Below, one piece after another: positions 35,345-46,363 of a stretch of DNA of 64,000 nucleotides. Under the pieces are notes generated by a model. That model had not been told where the DNA came from. It worked only from the letters and a program-made list of their open reading frames with translations, and searched no databases. Position 1 is the first letter of the stretch; each line of letters begins with the position of its first letter. The translations under genes and the position numbers were made by a program. This DNA is from Chaenocephalus aceratus (lineage: Eukaryota; Chordata; Actinopteri; Perciformes; Channichthyidae): contig JAMFTG010000259.1 of the NCBI GenBank assembly GCA_023974075.1, forward strand, positions 89,501 to 153,500. The letters are read 5' to 3'.

Positions 35345-36585
35345 AGGGATAAGAGATCAACTCAGTGAAAGCAGCGCCTGCTGACCAATCACTTGATGTG
35401 CAGAGTTTGACCCTTGAAAGCTGTTTCTTCTGCTCTGAAATGGAATATATTTGTTACATATTAATAGAATTTTTGATTTTTTGATTTGATTTCGGATTTT
35501 TGAATGGGAGAAGTAGTAGATAGAAAACATACCAGACACTAATTATTCAAAGTAGAGTATTTCATTTTATATACGGTAATACTGAGGAGGCATAGGCCTA
35601 TCTGATGATATCATGTTTGACATTATTGATATTAAAAAAGTGATTTGTTTTCCATGTCATGCGTGTGTTTTCTTATCAGAGAGGGAAGTTTTTTATTTGG
35701 AAGCTCCAAATCCAAATGTTTCCCTCAACGGCCTTCGTGCCCTAAACAAAATGGTGACCCCAAAGGCCAAATGGCCCTGCCCCTAAAATGAGGAAATTCC
35801 AAGCCTGAACACAAAACACGAGAGCAACAAGTCAAATATGGAGGTGAGAAACGTAAAGTACACGTTGGAATTGAAAAGTCAAATATTGTGCACAAAATCT
35901 GCTGGAAAAAAAGTTGTTTGAAATAAAAGTGGTGCAATAACTGCATAAGAATAATAGAGTGTCCAATGATGTTTAGTGTTGTGATTTTATAAACACATTT
36001 TGGTTAATGATGCATGGTCACAATATTGTAAGAAAGGTATTCAGTAAATATATTTTTCCATTACAAAATAAATGTTGTGTCAAATCATAATATTATACTC
36101 ATATAACTTATATTTAACTTGGTAATCTTACAGATGTTGACAGATGTTTTGACCACTGGGGGGCAGAACACACTTTTACACATCCAGCTGCAACATTTGC
36201 ATTAATTTGCAAAATGAAAGATTATTTAATATTCACTTTTCTGTTCTGTTTTGGTTTCATCCAAGCTACACTTTTAAGAGCTAGTCGCACACTTTGCATT
36301 CATCCAGGTTTTTTTACCGGCCCGCTGAAAGCAGATGAAAAATCAAAACATTATGATCTTAAAGATGCTAAGATGTCACATACAGCTGGTTTATGTAACA
36401 ATTATGAATTCATAGCAAAAAAATTCACATTATAGGTGAATGCGTTTATCTCAGTGAAGTGTCTGACGCTGCAGGATGAAGAGGTGGGCAGCGGAGACGT
36501 CCCTCCCTCTGAACACAAACACCTCTCTCTCTTCTCCTTCCTCCCTCTTCTTTTCTTAGCTGTCACAGAAATAGCAGCAGTAGAG

Positions 36586-36617
<32 letters not shown>

Positions 36618-36690
36618 GCACCACACAGAGAGATGGAGGCTGAGATATGGAGGCGCTGGGGGGAGGGAGGGGGGAGAGAAGCAGAGAGAC
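35345..36690. other. intergenic region upstream of D
   Basis: No convincing exon. It contains the CTCF-like site at 36153 and a (CA)n tract at about 36588-36622. Confidence 0.5.
36153..36166 (+). promoter_or_regulatory. possible CTCF-like motif 5' of D-beta
   Basis: CCACTGGGGGGCAG differs from the CTCF core at one position and lies about 560 bp upstream of the D segment. In mammals, barrier and CTCF elements sit 5' of D-beta 1. Motif match only. Confidence 0.35.
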
Positions 36691-36694
36691 TTCA

Positions 36695-36722
36695 GGTTTT
36701 TGTCTGATGCTTTTTCACCGTG
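36695..36722 (+). other. 12-RSS 5' of D-beta
   Basis: Nonamer GGTTTTTGT 36695-36703, spacer of exactly 12 (36704-36715), heptamer CACCGTG 36716-36722. Joins to V 23-RSS. Confidence 0.93.
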
Positions 36723-36734
36723 GGGACAGGGGGC
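36723..36734 (+). CDS. TRBD: TCR beta diversity segment D
   Basis: GGGACAGGGGGC, 12 bases, the same sequence as human TRBD1 from general knowledge. It is exactly bounded by the two RSSs, 12-bp on the left and 23-bp on the right, so it can join V (23) and J (12). It is G-rich and can be read in more than one frame. It is the only D found in the window and fixes the locus as TRB rather than gamma or alpha. Confidence 0.95.
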
Positions 36735-36773
36735 CACGGTGACACAATCCCATAGAGCCGCTGTACAAAAACC
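36735..36773 (+). other. 23-RSS 3' of D-beta
   Basis: Heptamer CACGGTG 36735-36741, spacer of exactly 23 (36742-36764), nonamer ACAAAAACC 36765-36773. Joins to J 12-RSS. Confidence 0.93.
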
Positions 36774-37100
36774 TCCTCCATCAACAGCCCCTGTGTTCCT
36801 GCTGCAGGCTCCCTGTGTGGGGGGGGGGGGGGGGTATCAAGGGTTCAACCTCACTGCACACTTTGGCAGTAAAACACAATTCACGTGGACAAAATCTGCA
36901 GAAGAAATAGTTTTAAAATGATCTTATTATTTATACGTGGAGCATCTGGATGCCTCTCTTTCTCGTCTGGACAGAAACCTTGGACTTGATGACATTATGA
37001 ATCCCGTCCTGCATGTCTGAGCCGTCCTCCTCCTCTGGAGTCTCAACGCGCTGATTCTGGAGACTTTGGAGACTTTTTGGTCGAGGAGACTCTCAGTGTG

Positions 37101-37151
37101 ACTCTGGAGCTGAAGCCTACTTTGGAAAGGGAACGAAAGTCACTGTTTTAG
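37101..37151 (+). CDS. TRBJ: TCR beta joining segment J1
   Basis: Reads SGAEAYFGKGTKVTVL with the FGxG motif and the splice donor 'g|gtaagc'. Heptamer CAGTGTG at 37094-37100; an A/T-rich nonamer-like 'ctttttggt' lies about 12 bases before it. Confidence 0.92.
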   Translation, partial: TLELKPTLERERKSLF

Positions 37152-37282
37152 GTAAGCAGCTTCTCTCCCTGCTTCAGCGCCATGCTACACACGTAGCGTC
37201 GTTTTAATGTTGGTGTGAAAGTGAAGGAAAACACTGTTGTTGTGAAAGAGTCTACATATTGACCTGAAGGGAGAACACTGTG

Positions 37283-37334
37283 AGCAACACTTAACCTGCT
37301 TACTTTGGACAAGGAACCAGACTCACAGTTTTAG
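37283..37334 (+). CDS. TRBJ: TCR beta joining segment J2 (germline stop in 5' end)
   Basis: Reads SNT-stop-PAYFGQGTRLTVL, donor 'g|gtacat'. Perfect heptamer CACTGTG 37276-37282 but no clear nonamer. The germline TAA is the fourth codon; a functional join would need trimming past it. Confidence 0.85.
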
Positions 37335-37464
37335 GTACATATTTCACTAACACTGTGTTTCGATAAATGTCGCATTTCCTTAAAATATTAATTCAAACAG
37401 AGTCATCAGTAAAGATAGTTCTAGAAAGACCTGAGAGTTTCATGCTCAGTATTTCTGCACTGTG

Positions 37465-37515
37465 ACTCTGGAAACGAGGCTTACTTTGGAAAAGGAACCA
37501 AACTGACGGTTTTGG
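37465..37515 (+). CDS. TRBJ: TCR beta joining segment J3
   Basis: Reads SGNEAYFGKGTKLTVL, donor 'g|gtaaat'. Heptamer CACTGTG 37458-37464, a weak nonamer 'gtttcatgc' 12 bases upstream. Shares its upstream region with J4. Confidence 0.92.
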
Positions 37516-37656
37516 GTAAATATTTAACTTTATTACTGCGTTTTGATAAATGTCATAGTGCTTTAAAGTTCCATTATGAACGGAAGTATCAGTGGAAACT
37601 TTCCAAAGATAATCCTGATAGAGAAATAGTTTGATGCTCAGCGTTTCTGCACTGTG

Positions 37657-37707
37657 ACACGACAAGCGAGGCTTACTTTGGAAAAGGAACCAAACTGACG
37701 GTTTTGG
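37657..37707 (+). CDS. TRBJ: TCR beta joining segment J4
   Basis: Reads TTSEAYFGKGTKLTVL, donor 'g|gtaagg'. Heptamer CACTGTG 37650-37656, nonamer 'gtttgatgc'. J3 and J4 are a recent tandem duplicate. Confidence 0.92.
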
Positions 37708-37834
37708 GTAAGGATGGCTCACATCATGTATGTAGTAGCGTGTTGTAAATGACGCGGTGCATTGAGCAAAGTATTTGGGCTGTTATAGTCCGAGTTGTGC
37801 TCAGAGCTTTTTGATATCAAGCTTCAGCTCTGTG

Positions 37835-37882
37835 CCAATTACCAAGCCTATTTCGGACAGGGAACCAAAGTGACTGTCCTCG
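37835..37882 (+). CDS. TRBJ: TCR beta joining segment J5
   Basis: Reads NYQAYFGQGTKVTVL, donor 'g|gtgagt'. Heptamer CTCTGTG 37828-37834, nonamer 'ctttttgat' with a 12-bp spacer. Confidence 0.92.
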
Positions 37883-38037
37883 GTGAGTAGAGCTCTGCAT
37901 TTATAAGTTGTGTGTTACAATTAAAATCTCGAGTGCAATGCAGTAGAAAAAGAAATAACAATGTTAACACGGTAAAGTAGTTTTAAAGGCAGCTTAATCG
38001 TGTCGTGCAGTTTTAGACACGGACCAGGTTCACTGTG

Positions 38038-38091
38038 ACACTGGTTTTAGTGAAGCTTACTTCGGTGGAGGAACTAAGCTAACTGTTTTGG
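38038..38091 (+). CDS. TRBJ: TCR beta joining segment J6
   Basis: Reads TGFSEAYFGGGTKLTVL, donor 'g|gtaaga'. Heptamer CACTGTG 38031-38037, nonamer-like 'gttttagac' with a 12-bp spacer. Confidence 0.92.
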
Positions 38092-38236
38092 GTAAGACAT
38101 AATATATATATATTGTATATAAAGTCTATGATGAGATGAGAAATGTTCAAAGTGCTGTACATGGTGTGGTCATTTAACAGAGATCTTTAAAGTGTAAGTT
38201 GCTCAGAGCTTTTTGTTCTCGAGCTCAAGCGCTGTG

Positions 38237-38283
38237 TCAGTCCGAGGCTTATTTCGGGCAGGGAACTAAACTGACTGTTCTCG
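38237..38283 (+). CDS. TRBJ: TCR beta joining segment J7
   Basis: Reads QSEAYFGQGTKLTVL, donor 'g|gtgagt'. Heptamer CGCTGTG 38230-38236, nonamer 'ctttttgtt' 38209-38217. The RSS region resembles that of J5. Confidence 0.92.
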
Positions 38284-38359
38284 GTGAGTAAAAGCTCTAG
38301 GTTTCTTTCAAACATTAACTTAGTAAAACATTCAAAAGCCTGACAGATTGGCCACTGAG

Positions 38360-38389
38360 AGACCGTTTTGAATTGTTGAACAGTTATAG
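38360..38389 (+). pseudogene. possible decayed J relic
   Basis: 'cactgag' (38353-38359) followed by 'cagttatag|gtaag' echoes the CACTGTG ... CAGTTTTAG|GTAAG pattern of the J set, but FGxG is missing. Confidence 0.3.
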
Positions 38390-38615
38390 GTAAGAAAATG
38401 TTACAAGTGTATTACATTTTCTTCGATAGATTCGTGATTATTCCTAAAGCAAGTTTGTTGATGTTTTAGGGGTGAAAGTTAATGTAGGAAAGTGTTCTCT
38501 TTAGCACTGTAGAGTATGTTAAAGTCAAAGTGTTCACATGTCAGAGAAACCAGTGAAAGAGAGTGAGACGGCGAGGCAGCAGGGAGAGTTTTTGTGACGG
38601 TGGAAAGTCTCTGTG

Positions 38616-38665
38616 CTCATACACCGAGGCTTACTTCGGAGCTGGGACTAAACTCACTGTTTTAG
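38616..38665 (+). CDS. TRBJ: TCR beta joining segment J8
   Basis: Reads SYTEAYFGAGTKLTVL, donor 'g|gtaaga'. Heptamer CTCTGTG 38609-38615, nonamer 'gtttttgtg' with a 12-bp spacer. Confidence 0.92.
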
Positions 38666-38920
38666 GTAAGAAACGCGGCAGGAGAAACGTCTCTCAGAGC
38701 ACTTTCATCTGACTTTAAAATAATAGGCAAGGATACAAATATGTTTAGTAGGAATTTAATTTGATAGTTGTGAAAAAAACTGTACGTTAAACCCGTGTTA
38801 CTAGTTAGTTTGTGCTGTACAAACTAGCCTCGTGTTTGTTGAGCATAAAACAGCACAGCAGTAAATCTTCTGGCTGAGCTCCAGATTATTTCTCTCACGG
38901 CGACTTCTGATCAGCTCTGA

Positions 38921-38958
38921 GTTCAGTCAGGAGCGGCAACTGAACTCACCATTTTAGG
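38921..38958 (+). pseudogene. J9 pseudogene
   Basis: Ends 'TELTIL' then 'g|gtaaga', as the J set does, but the FGxG region reads VQSGAAT and there is no good heptamer ('gctctga'). A frame-damaged J. Confidence 0.6.
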
Positions 38959-39127
38959 TAAGACAGGAACAATGATGCTAAATAAACTGATGTAATATAT
39001 TGAGGACATTATCTTATTCTCCTGAGTAGTTAAAATCAGCCGTTTGATAATGTTTAGATTTCATGTGTGCACACAGTTTTAGTAAAAACAGCGCAGACAG
39101 TCGCGAGGCTTCAGTGCAGCAGTTTTC

Positions 39128-39174
39128 CTGAAGCCTATGTTACTTTGGCAGAGGCACCAAACTCACAGTGCTGG
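39128..39174 (+). CDS. TRBJ: TCR beta joining segment J10 (poor RSS)
   Basis: Reads SLCYFGRGTKLTVL and ends 'g|gtaaga'. FGxG is intact. In the same frame a TGA precedes the Ser, and I cannot find a convincing 12-RSS; 'agttttagt' at 39075 could be the nonamer but no heptamer follows at 12 bp. It carries an unusual Cys. Confidence 0.68.
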
Positions 39175-39820
39175 GTAAGACTATTATTTTTTAAAGAATA
39201 TGCATCAATGTTTGTTCCTGAGCTTCATTCAACCTAAATCTTCAAAAAACGAAAATATTATTTGTGTTGAGTGAATGCAGAGTTGGTGTGTACGGGAAGC
39301 CTTTGGTCCAGGCTTTGTCATGAGTTCCTTCTGTTAAATGCATTTGCACTAAAAGTATTTACAACAGGCAACATTTTCTCAATTGCAAAACTAAATGTCT
39401 TTACTTGTATTAGTGAAGAAGTGGGGGGGGGGGGGGCAACAACTGTTAGTAAAAAAACACTGAGCTAAATGGTGATTATGGTCCACATGAGCAATACTGC
39501 ATACATGTACCAACTGTTTACTAAAACGATATGCAAAAGCTGAAACTGGAAATCAGATCTGTGAAGAAAACCCCCAGGAACCACGTTGTTTTTAGAAGAA
39601 CAAATGTGTGTGTCTCATTGCAGACCTCCAGGGTTCTGACACCGTAACATTTTGTAAATCAGAATAAGGTTTAATGCTAATTTGTTTTCACTTATAAGGA
39701 ATTTCCCCCGGTGTTTGGTGCATGTATTAAAACAAATTAAGAAGACTCATAAACACAGGCTGAGTCCTGTAACAGTCGGGACCATGAATACAGAATGATG
39801 TCGGTCCTCTGTCTCTGCAG

Positions 39821-42252
39821 AACCAGGCCGGGATGTCTCTGCACCGACAGTCACAGTGTTCCCTCCGTCAGCAAAGGAGTGCCGGAACCAGAGAGACCGT
39901 GAGAGGAGGAAGACCCTGGTGTGTGTGGCCAGCGGATTCTACCCGGACCACGTCGGTGTGTCCTGGCAGGTGGGCGGGGGGGCCGTCAGCAGCGGGGTGG
40001 CCACCGACAGCAGCGCCCTGCGGGATGGCAAGACCTACAGGATCAGCAGCAGGCTGAGGGTCTCGGCCTCAGACTGGTTCACACCGGACCGGAAGTTCAC
40101 CTGCAGGGTCAGCTTCTTCAACGGGACTCACACCAGCCACCATGAAAACACGGTGGAGGGGGTCCAAGGTGAGGCATTTGGGAAATCTCAATGTTTCATT
40201 TAAGGGAAAGTGATCATCTGTCCTCGTCTAATCCATCTTTTTCTCTTATCAGGCAAAGAAGGAGTCATGACAAGAGGTGAATATATCGTTTTGTATTTCT
40301 CGAAACATCAATGCATTCTATTTGGTGTGTTGTTGAGGGTTCGCAGACGAGCTGTATTCAGGACGTACTCCAGAGGCGTTGTGGAAAATGATAACATGGA
40401 AGCTGAGTGAAGTGTAAAGATAGAAGTTTTATTCTCTAAAGCAGGGGTGTCAAACTCAATTTCATCGCGGGCCACATCAGCATTATAGTTGCACTCAAAG
40501 GGCCGGTTGTAACTTTAAGACTATATAAAAATACATATATAAATATATCATATATATAAAATAATGTACATCATTGCCTCTGCATTGGATTATCATCGGA
40601 TAGGGTAATAACTTCATAATTAACTACGTCTGAAAGCAGAAGTCTTTTCAGTGCGTATGTCCCAAAATGATTTAAAAAGAAAAGCCAAATTCTGGAGAAA
40701 AAAGAAATAGAAGGGACATTTTGAAATAAAAATCTACTTCTGAGAAAAAGGAATTCTATGAAAAAATGCATATTTTGAAGAAAAAAAGGCAAATTTGGAG
40801 AAAAAAGTCATATTTGAGATGCATTGTGGGACATGTAGTTTAAGGGCAACATGCTTCTGCAGCATGTAACCGTATAATAAACATATTATATTCTTTGCAA
40901 TCTCTTGTGGGCCACATCAAATGAAGTCGCGGGCCGAATGTGGCCCCCGGGCCTTGAGTTTGACACCCCTGCTCTAAAGTGTTATCAACTAATTGAAGTA
41001 ATGCGAAAACACAAAAGCAAACTTAAGACATATTAATTCATGCTTAACTTGCACAAATAAAACATGTTAACAACAACAAACAAATGTGCACCAATCCAAG
41101 ATCAACACGTTTTTTTTATCACAATGCTGCCGTTATATAAAGAGCGTGGCTAGCTGCCTTTTATTCACAAACTTGCGATTTTTTTAATTTAAATTCTACC
41201 CAACAAGCATGAAAAACTGGTATTTTGTGAGATCTTTTATGAAATCCTAATTATACCAGACACAGCTTTGAGTCTGTGCCTCGGGTTATTCACTCAGGAG
41301 CAAAGCCTGATCTATCGGCTCTCTTATAACCCACCGGATGTTTCCAACATGTCACTAATGTCAGTGTTTGATCTTCTGCAGAGAAATACTTGAAGACGAC
41401 CCAGGCGGCCAAACTGTCGTACGTTGTGTTCATCGTGAAGAGCAGCGTCTACGGCGCCGGCGTGGCCTTCCTGCTGTGGAGGCTGCAGGTGAGCTCTAAC
41501 GCAGGGGGGTCAAACTCAAACACACAGTGGGCCAACATTAAAAATAGGTGCTAGTGGAGGGCCGGACTGGTTCAATGTTTATTGCAGAACTTATTGAAAT
41601 GAACTTATTGCACATATTAAACCTGGAACTAACAAAGCTTAAATTATTGCCTATAAAAACAACATTAAATAATCAGCTGCATTCATTCTATGGCTCTATC
41701 TGCAGCTTCTCCAGAGTATTTCTCATGGCTCTATCTGCAGCTTCTCCAGAGTCACTTCTTATGAGTACATTTCTCCACAGGCCAACAACAGCTTTAAACA
41801 AAACTATTCCCTCAAAGAACAAACAAACATGCCCTGCTGTCGTGAGAGAAAGTGCAGAAGGAAGCATCCATTGAGCTCAGTGTGCTGCTCTGAGATGCTA
41901 GCTCAGATACTTGGCGTCTCATCAGGGTGCAAGGTCATCCATGTTTGGGCTCAGGCTCTGAGCGGAGGAGACCCTCAGGGTGGAGTGAAGGTGCAATATA
42001 CCGGCGGGCCAGATCTAATAGTAATTAGAAATGATCCTGCGGGCCGAAATTAAATCCACCACGGGCCTGATTTGGCCCCCGGGCCTCGAGTTTGACACGT
42101 GTGCTCTTACTCATCACTATTATACTGGTGCTGTTTACAAATCAACAGGTTTCTTCCGTCTCCATTTGGGGATGAACGAGTAATAAAACTCTGTTCTGAC
42201 ATCGCGTCCTTTCCGTCTGTTGCAGAGTTCAGCCGGAAAGCAGAACAACTGA
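39821..42252 (+). CDS. TRBC: TCR beta constant region, four exons
   Basis: Encodes the constant Ig domain, connecting piece, membrane helix and tail of the TCR beta chain. Exon 1 39821-40168 (after 'ctctgcag') joins J in phase 1 and reads E-PGRDVSAPTVTVFPPS; it has the Ig Cys pair ('LVCVASGFYP', 'KFTCRVSFF'), Trp in 'VSWQV' and an N-glycosylation site NGT. 'RISSRLRVSASDW' matches the beta-chain signature. Exon 2 40253-40276 is 24 bp (GKEGVMTR). Exon 3 41382-41488 holds the helix 'YVVFIVKSSVYGAGVAFLLW' with the Lys and Tyr that pair with CD3. Exon 4 42226-42252 gives the tail SSAGKQNN and TGA. AATAAA lies at 42444-42449. There is no Cys after the Ig domain, so the mammalian-type interchain bond is missing; one extra Cys ('KECRNQ') lies near the N-terminus. 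Confidence 0.95.
40442..40971. mobile_element. 530-bp hAT MITE in TRBC intron 2
   Basis: Ends 'caggggtgtcaaactcaa' and 'ttgagtttgacacccctg' are inverted; 8-bp target duplication CTCTAAAG at 40434-40441 and 40972-40979. Non-coding. Confidence 0.92.
41502..42103. mobile_element. related hAT MITE in TRBC intron 3
   Basis: Ends 'caggggggtcaaactc' and 'gagtttgacacgtgtg'. It begins 13 bp past the exon 3 donor. Flanks ctctaacg / ctcttact are a decayed target duplication. Confidence 0.8.
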
Positions 42253-42443
42253 TCCGACCGCGCTGCGTCCGTCAAAAGGATCTGTGGATATATTCACAAA
42301 GCTTTGTATGTCACAGCATATTTGCATTTTTATATATAACCAAGCAAATTCAATTCTTCAATATCTTATGACGATATTAAAGCGAGCATGGCAATAGGAA
42401 AACCTTTCTGTCTCTGGTTGTATTTGATGCTTAATTCCTTTCA

Positions 42444-42449
42444 AATAAA
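42444..42449 (+). terminator. polyadenylation signal of TRBC
   Basis: AATAAA about 190 bp past the TRBC stop. Confidence 0.6.
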
Positions 42450-43299
42450 AGTATTTCAACCGTATTGTTTATTTGTCCTTTAATGTCGTTGACGATCTGT
42501 CCTTAAGATGATGATCAGGTTTACAGACAGTATGTCTCCGAAGCACAAGAGTTTAAGCCTTAACTTCAGACTCGTTTTAAACGAGAATAGATTAAGGTCA
42601 TATTTAAAGTCAGTTGCTCCATTCACATATCTCTCCTCTCACATCTCACACTTTTTCCACCGACAGGGTGAAGTATTTTTAGCTGCTCGCCTCTTTTCTG
42701 AGAAGCCACTCGTGTGTCTGACGTGTTTCCACTGAGCGACCTGAGAGGTGCCTGAGGTCAGCTAATCTGCGTGTCAACACCTTTCTGATCAAATCATTTC
42801 ACTTTTTTAAGTCTTAATTTAAGTCATATCTATTTTTCCCTTTTGCACAAGTGAGAGACGTTTATGACTTTTTAAAATCTCTTGATGAATAAAGAAGTTT
42901 TCCACTTTCAGGAGTTTATTTTACTAACTTTTCTATTTTAAGATTTGATATTTTTAAGATTTTGGAGGATTTTGCTTCTTCAACATATTTTTTTAGATAA
43001 AAAAAAAACATTTTCTTACAAACGTTGTCTATTTGATTCTGTAGATTTCTCCTAAGTTCACCAACAGTTAGCATCAATGTCTCATTTGCATATTTCAACA
43101 TAACATTTCAGCAAACTTGGGATATTTAATTACAACGTTGTTACTGTCAGCTATTATGGACTGAGGAAGTTTAATCGAGATATTAGTGTGAAGAAAATCC
43201 TGATCATATGTTTTGTTTTTACTTTGTGCAAGAGACAAGCTTGTGGCGGTTTACATTCTCTCGATGAACAAAGACGTTGTCCCTCAGTTCAAACAGTGT

Positions 43300-43462
43300 C
43301 AGTATGACAGGAAGTGTGTGGGTGCAGGAAGTGTGTGTGTGTGTGTGTGTGTGGTGCAGCAGGTGGAGGTGTTGTTGTGCAGAGAGCAGAGACAGGAAGT
43401 GGTCACAGAGCAGCAGATCTGAAACCTCCGTCTGCAGGAACACACAGCTGCACTTCCTGTGT
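43300..43462. promoter_or_regulatory. candidate TRB enhancer (ETS/E-box cluster)
   Basis: About 1 kb past TRBC. It contains ETS-type sites ACAGGAAGTG (43307-43316), GCAGGAAGTG (43324-43333), ACAGGAAGTGGTCAC (43392-43406, next to a RUNX-like GTGGTC) and CACTTCCTGTG (43451-43461), plus E-box CAGCTG (43445-43450). Mammalian E-beta, also 3' of C-beta, depends on ETS/RUNX and E-box sites. A (GT)n tract lies between them. Motif-based inference. Confidence 0.4.
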
Positions 43463-43999
43463 AACTGAACACACACAGCTCCATCAGGCTGCTTTGGAAA
43501 ACAGCTGTTCATGTCCTCTGCTGCACACGCAATGTGTTGATGATGTTTTCATGTTGCAGTCGATAAGATGGGAAATAAGACAACTATACACAGTCATTCA
43601 AAAACTAAATTATAAAGACACTGAGGGTGTTTCATTGTTATCTCCCACCGGATGTATAAGTACACTAACTCAAGTACTGTAGTTTTTATATTGAGGTACT
43701 TTACATATACAGTATTACTATTGTATAAACATGTGTTGTATCTACTTCTACATTTGATGCAGATATTGTACTTTTGAGTGCAGTTTTAATATAACATGCA
43801 ATAATAATATAATTTTTAGATTTGGACAAAACAGAAATGGTGAAAGTGTCACTTTGGGCCCGGGAAATGTGAATCAAACCAAACAATAAATCCATAAGGA
43901 AAATATGAATGACTTCCTAATAATAGTACATTCCTGCTTTTACAGTAACTAATAATATCATACATGTTTTCAGTCATATCAGACATGTACAGTTCATAG

Positions 44000-44219
44000 G
44001 GGACAGAGCCTTCTCCGTCGCTGCCCCTCCCTCTGGAACCCACTCCACAACCCATCAGAGACGGCACCGACCTCACCACCTTCAAACACTCACCTCTTCA
44101 ATCAATTTATTTGACTTTAACTATATATATTTATTTGTTGTTCTTTTCACTATATCTGTAAAGCGTCTTTGAGCACCTGTAAAAGCGCTAACAAAATAAA
44201 TCTATTATTATTATTATAG
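44000..44219 (+). mobile_element. 5'-truncated LINE 3' end
   Basis: Reads 'SVAAPSLWNPLHNPSETAP', the end of an L2/CR1-type ORF2, then 'aagcgtctttgagcacctgt' and an (ATT)n tail. Confidence 0.75.
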
Positions 44220-44672
44220 GTTAATATATTTATCCATGCAGAGGTACCGTTTTAAAAGTAATAATGAATAATATGTGAAAACTTGAACAATAAACATAAT
44301 AAAGAAACAAATAAATATAGAGATTAATAAATTACAAATAAAAAATACATATAAACACTAATATGATATTTAAATTCTAAGAAGTGGAAATGTTCTTAAT
44401 TTGTTTCCTTTAAAAACATGTTTGTGCTTATTCAGGTCACAAACAGGGAACAGTGAGAGAACAGACACATACTGAGCTGGGGCCTTGTTATTATTATTAT
44501 TAAGTCTAGTTTTAACTTCCATCCCTGCAGAGGATGCTTGGTAGATCTTCATAAAAGTTTAGATTTGATCAAACTGCAACAGGAATGTGCAGATCTTGCA
44601 GATTTGTAAAGTAAAACCATATATTCAGTTTGAAGGTGAATGAGAACCCTGGATATAATATCTTAAATATAA

Positions 44673-45093
44673 GAATATAATATGTTTATTATACGGTTAC
44701 ATGCCAATTTACGGAAGCACGTTGCCCATAAACTACATGTCCCACAATGCATCTCAAATATGTATTTTTTTCTCAGAATTTCACTTTTGTAAATATTTAT
44801 TTTGACTTTTTTTTTCCAGAATTTGTCTGTTCAAATCATTTTGTGACATGCACACTGAAGAGACTTGCAATTATTTGCCGTAGACTTCTGCTTTCAGACG
44901 TAGTTAATTATGAAGTTATTACCCTATCCGATAATAATCCAATGCAGAGGCAATCATGTAATAAAATACATTATTTTATATACATTAAATATTTATATAT
45001 GTATTTTTATATAGTCTTAAAGTTACATCCGGCCCTTTGAGTGCAACCATAATGCCAATGTGGCCCGCGATGAAATTGAGTTTGACACCCCTG
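44673..45093. mobile_element. partial 'CAGGGGTGTCAAACTC' hAT MITE
   Basis: The right end 'gagtttgacacccctg' and the interior ('aaactacatgtcccacaatg', 'cttctgctttcagacgtagt') match the element at 40442 inverted. The left end was not seen. Confidence 0.7.
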
Positions 45094-45099
45094 AATTAT

Positions 45100-46360
45100 G
45101 AGGACCAATCTGACTACAGCTGATGGGATCTGAACACGACTGAGCAGCAGCTGGTTAGCTTAGCTTAGCATACACTCTGGAAACAGCTAGCATTCATCTT
45201 GTTTAAAGGTGACACAAATCAATAAGAATCAAATATTTGTATAAAACACAATGGATGATGAAAGTACAACAAGCAGTTATCGTACATTTAATGGAATCAA
45301 CTTTTTAGTAAAGTGACATTTTTAACTCTCCCATGCATCTGTTTATGGACTCACGTTAAAATGACTTCAATTTGATTTGCTTCGTTTTTATTTTTGTCTC
45401 TGCAGATTGAACACTGACAATGAGCAGGTGTGTCATCAGATTTATATTCAACACTAACAGTACATGTGAAGGAACAGCTGACATGTATCTAACACGTAAC
45501 CAGATCATTCGATTAGAGCTCCATTCAGACTGTGGTGGATTTTCAAGCTGTTGATTGTTTGTTATTATCAATCACTTCTTTTTTTTTCATACTCCCGCTG
45601 CTAATTCAAAACAAATTCTTACCATGTATTGAATTAATATGTGCTTCCCTCCTAATTCAACATGTTAGCTATACCTACTGTAATGGCCATTTCCTTTCCT
45701 ATGTCCTATATATTTTTGCCGTTACTTTCACAGAAGGGCTGAAGAGTGATCCAGACGCAGACAGATGAGTTTCCGGTCCTTTGTTGTAGTTTATAATGCG
45801 GTTTTATTCAGCTTTACATACCAGGGTTAATTGTACAGTTCTAATTGTTGTGATGAGCATCTGCCGGGCTGATGAATCGGTATGCTGTCTTCCTTCTGTG
45901 TCCCTTCCTCTCCTGTCACCTATGACCTCTTTATATACACCCGGTGCAGCTAAACTCCGCCACCCAGTGTTCATAAATAATATTGCACTAAACTTACGAC
46001 ACACCATCAACACCCATAAAATGCCTCCTACACCTACTGTGTCTACCTTCTTATCGGTTCCCTTTGTTACGTAACATTTCCCAGGGACGGACAAATTGAG
46101 GATTTCTGATTCAGATTATTTAAAACTGTCTCGCATTAAAAGTCTGCTAAATTCTCTTTAAGCAGTAACATGTTGAACAAAAGGTATTCAAACCCTCACT
46201 CAATCAATTATAAATACTTAAAAATCTAAAGTCACACTTGATGATATCAGTTTTTTATATGTGTGTTGAATTTCAATAAGTCATAAAAAGGGAGATTTTC
46301 TGTCTGAATGGAGCTCTAACCCTCGTGTTTTCTGGACCGACACACAGATATTGGATCTAA
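45100..46360. other. intergenic between TRBC side and SLC3A2
   Basis: No exon recognised. SLC3A2 ends at 46364 on the minus strand, so its 3' UTR lies here. Confidence 0.5.
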
Positions 46361-46363
46361 AGT

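Noticed and set aside
36214..36435. ORF beginning MKDYLIFTFLFCFGFIQA, which looks like a signal peptide
   Set aside because: No donor at the right place, no V exon and no RSS follow; probably chance.
36723..42252. TCR gamma or immunoglobulin light-chain locus
   Set aside because: The presence of a D with 12/23 RSSs and a C domain with beta-chain signatures and Lys-containing helix fits TRB.
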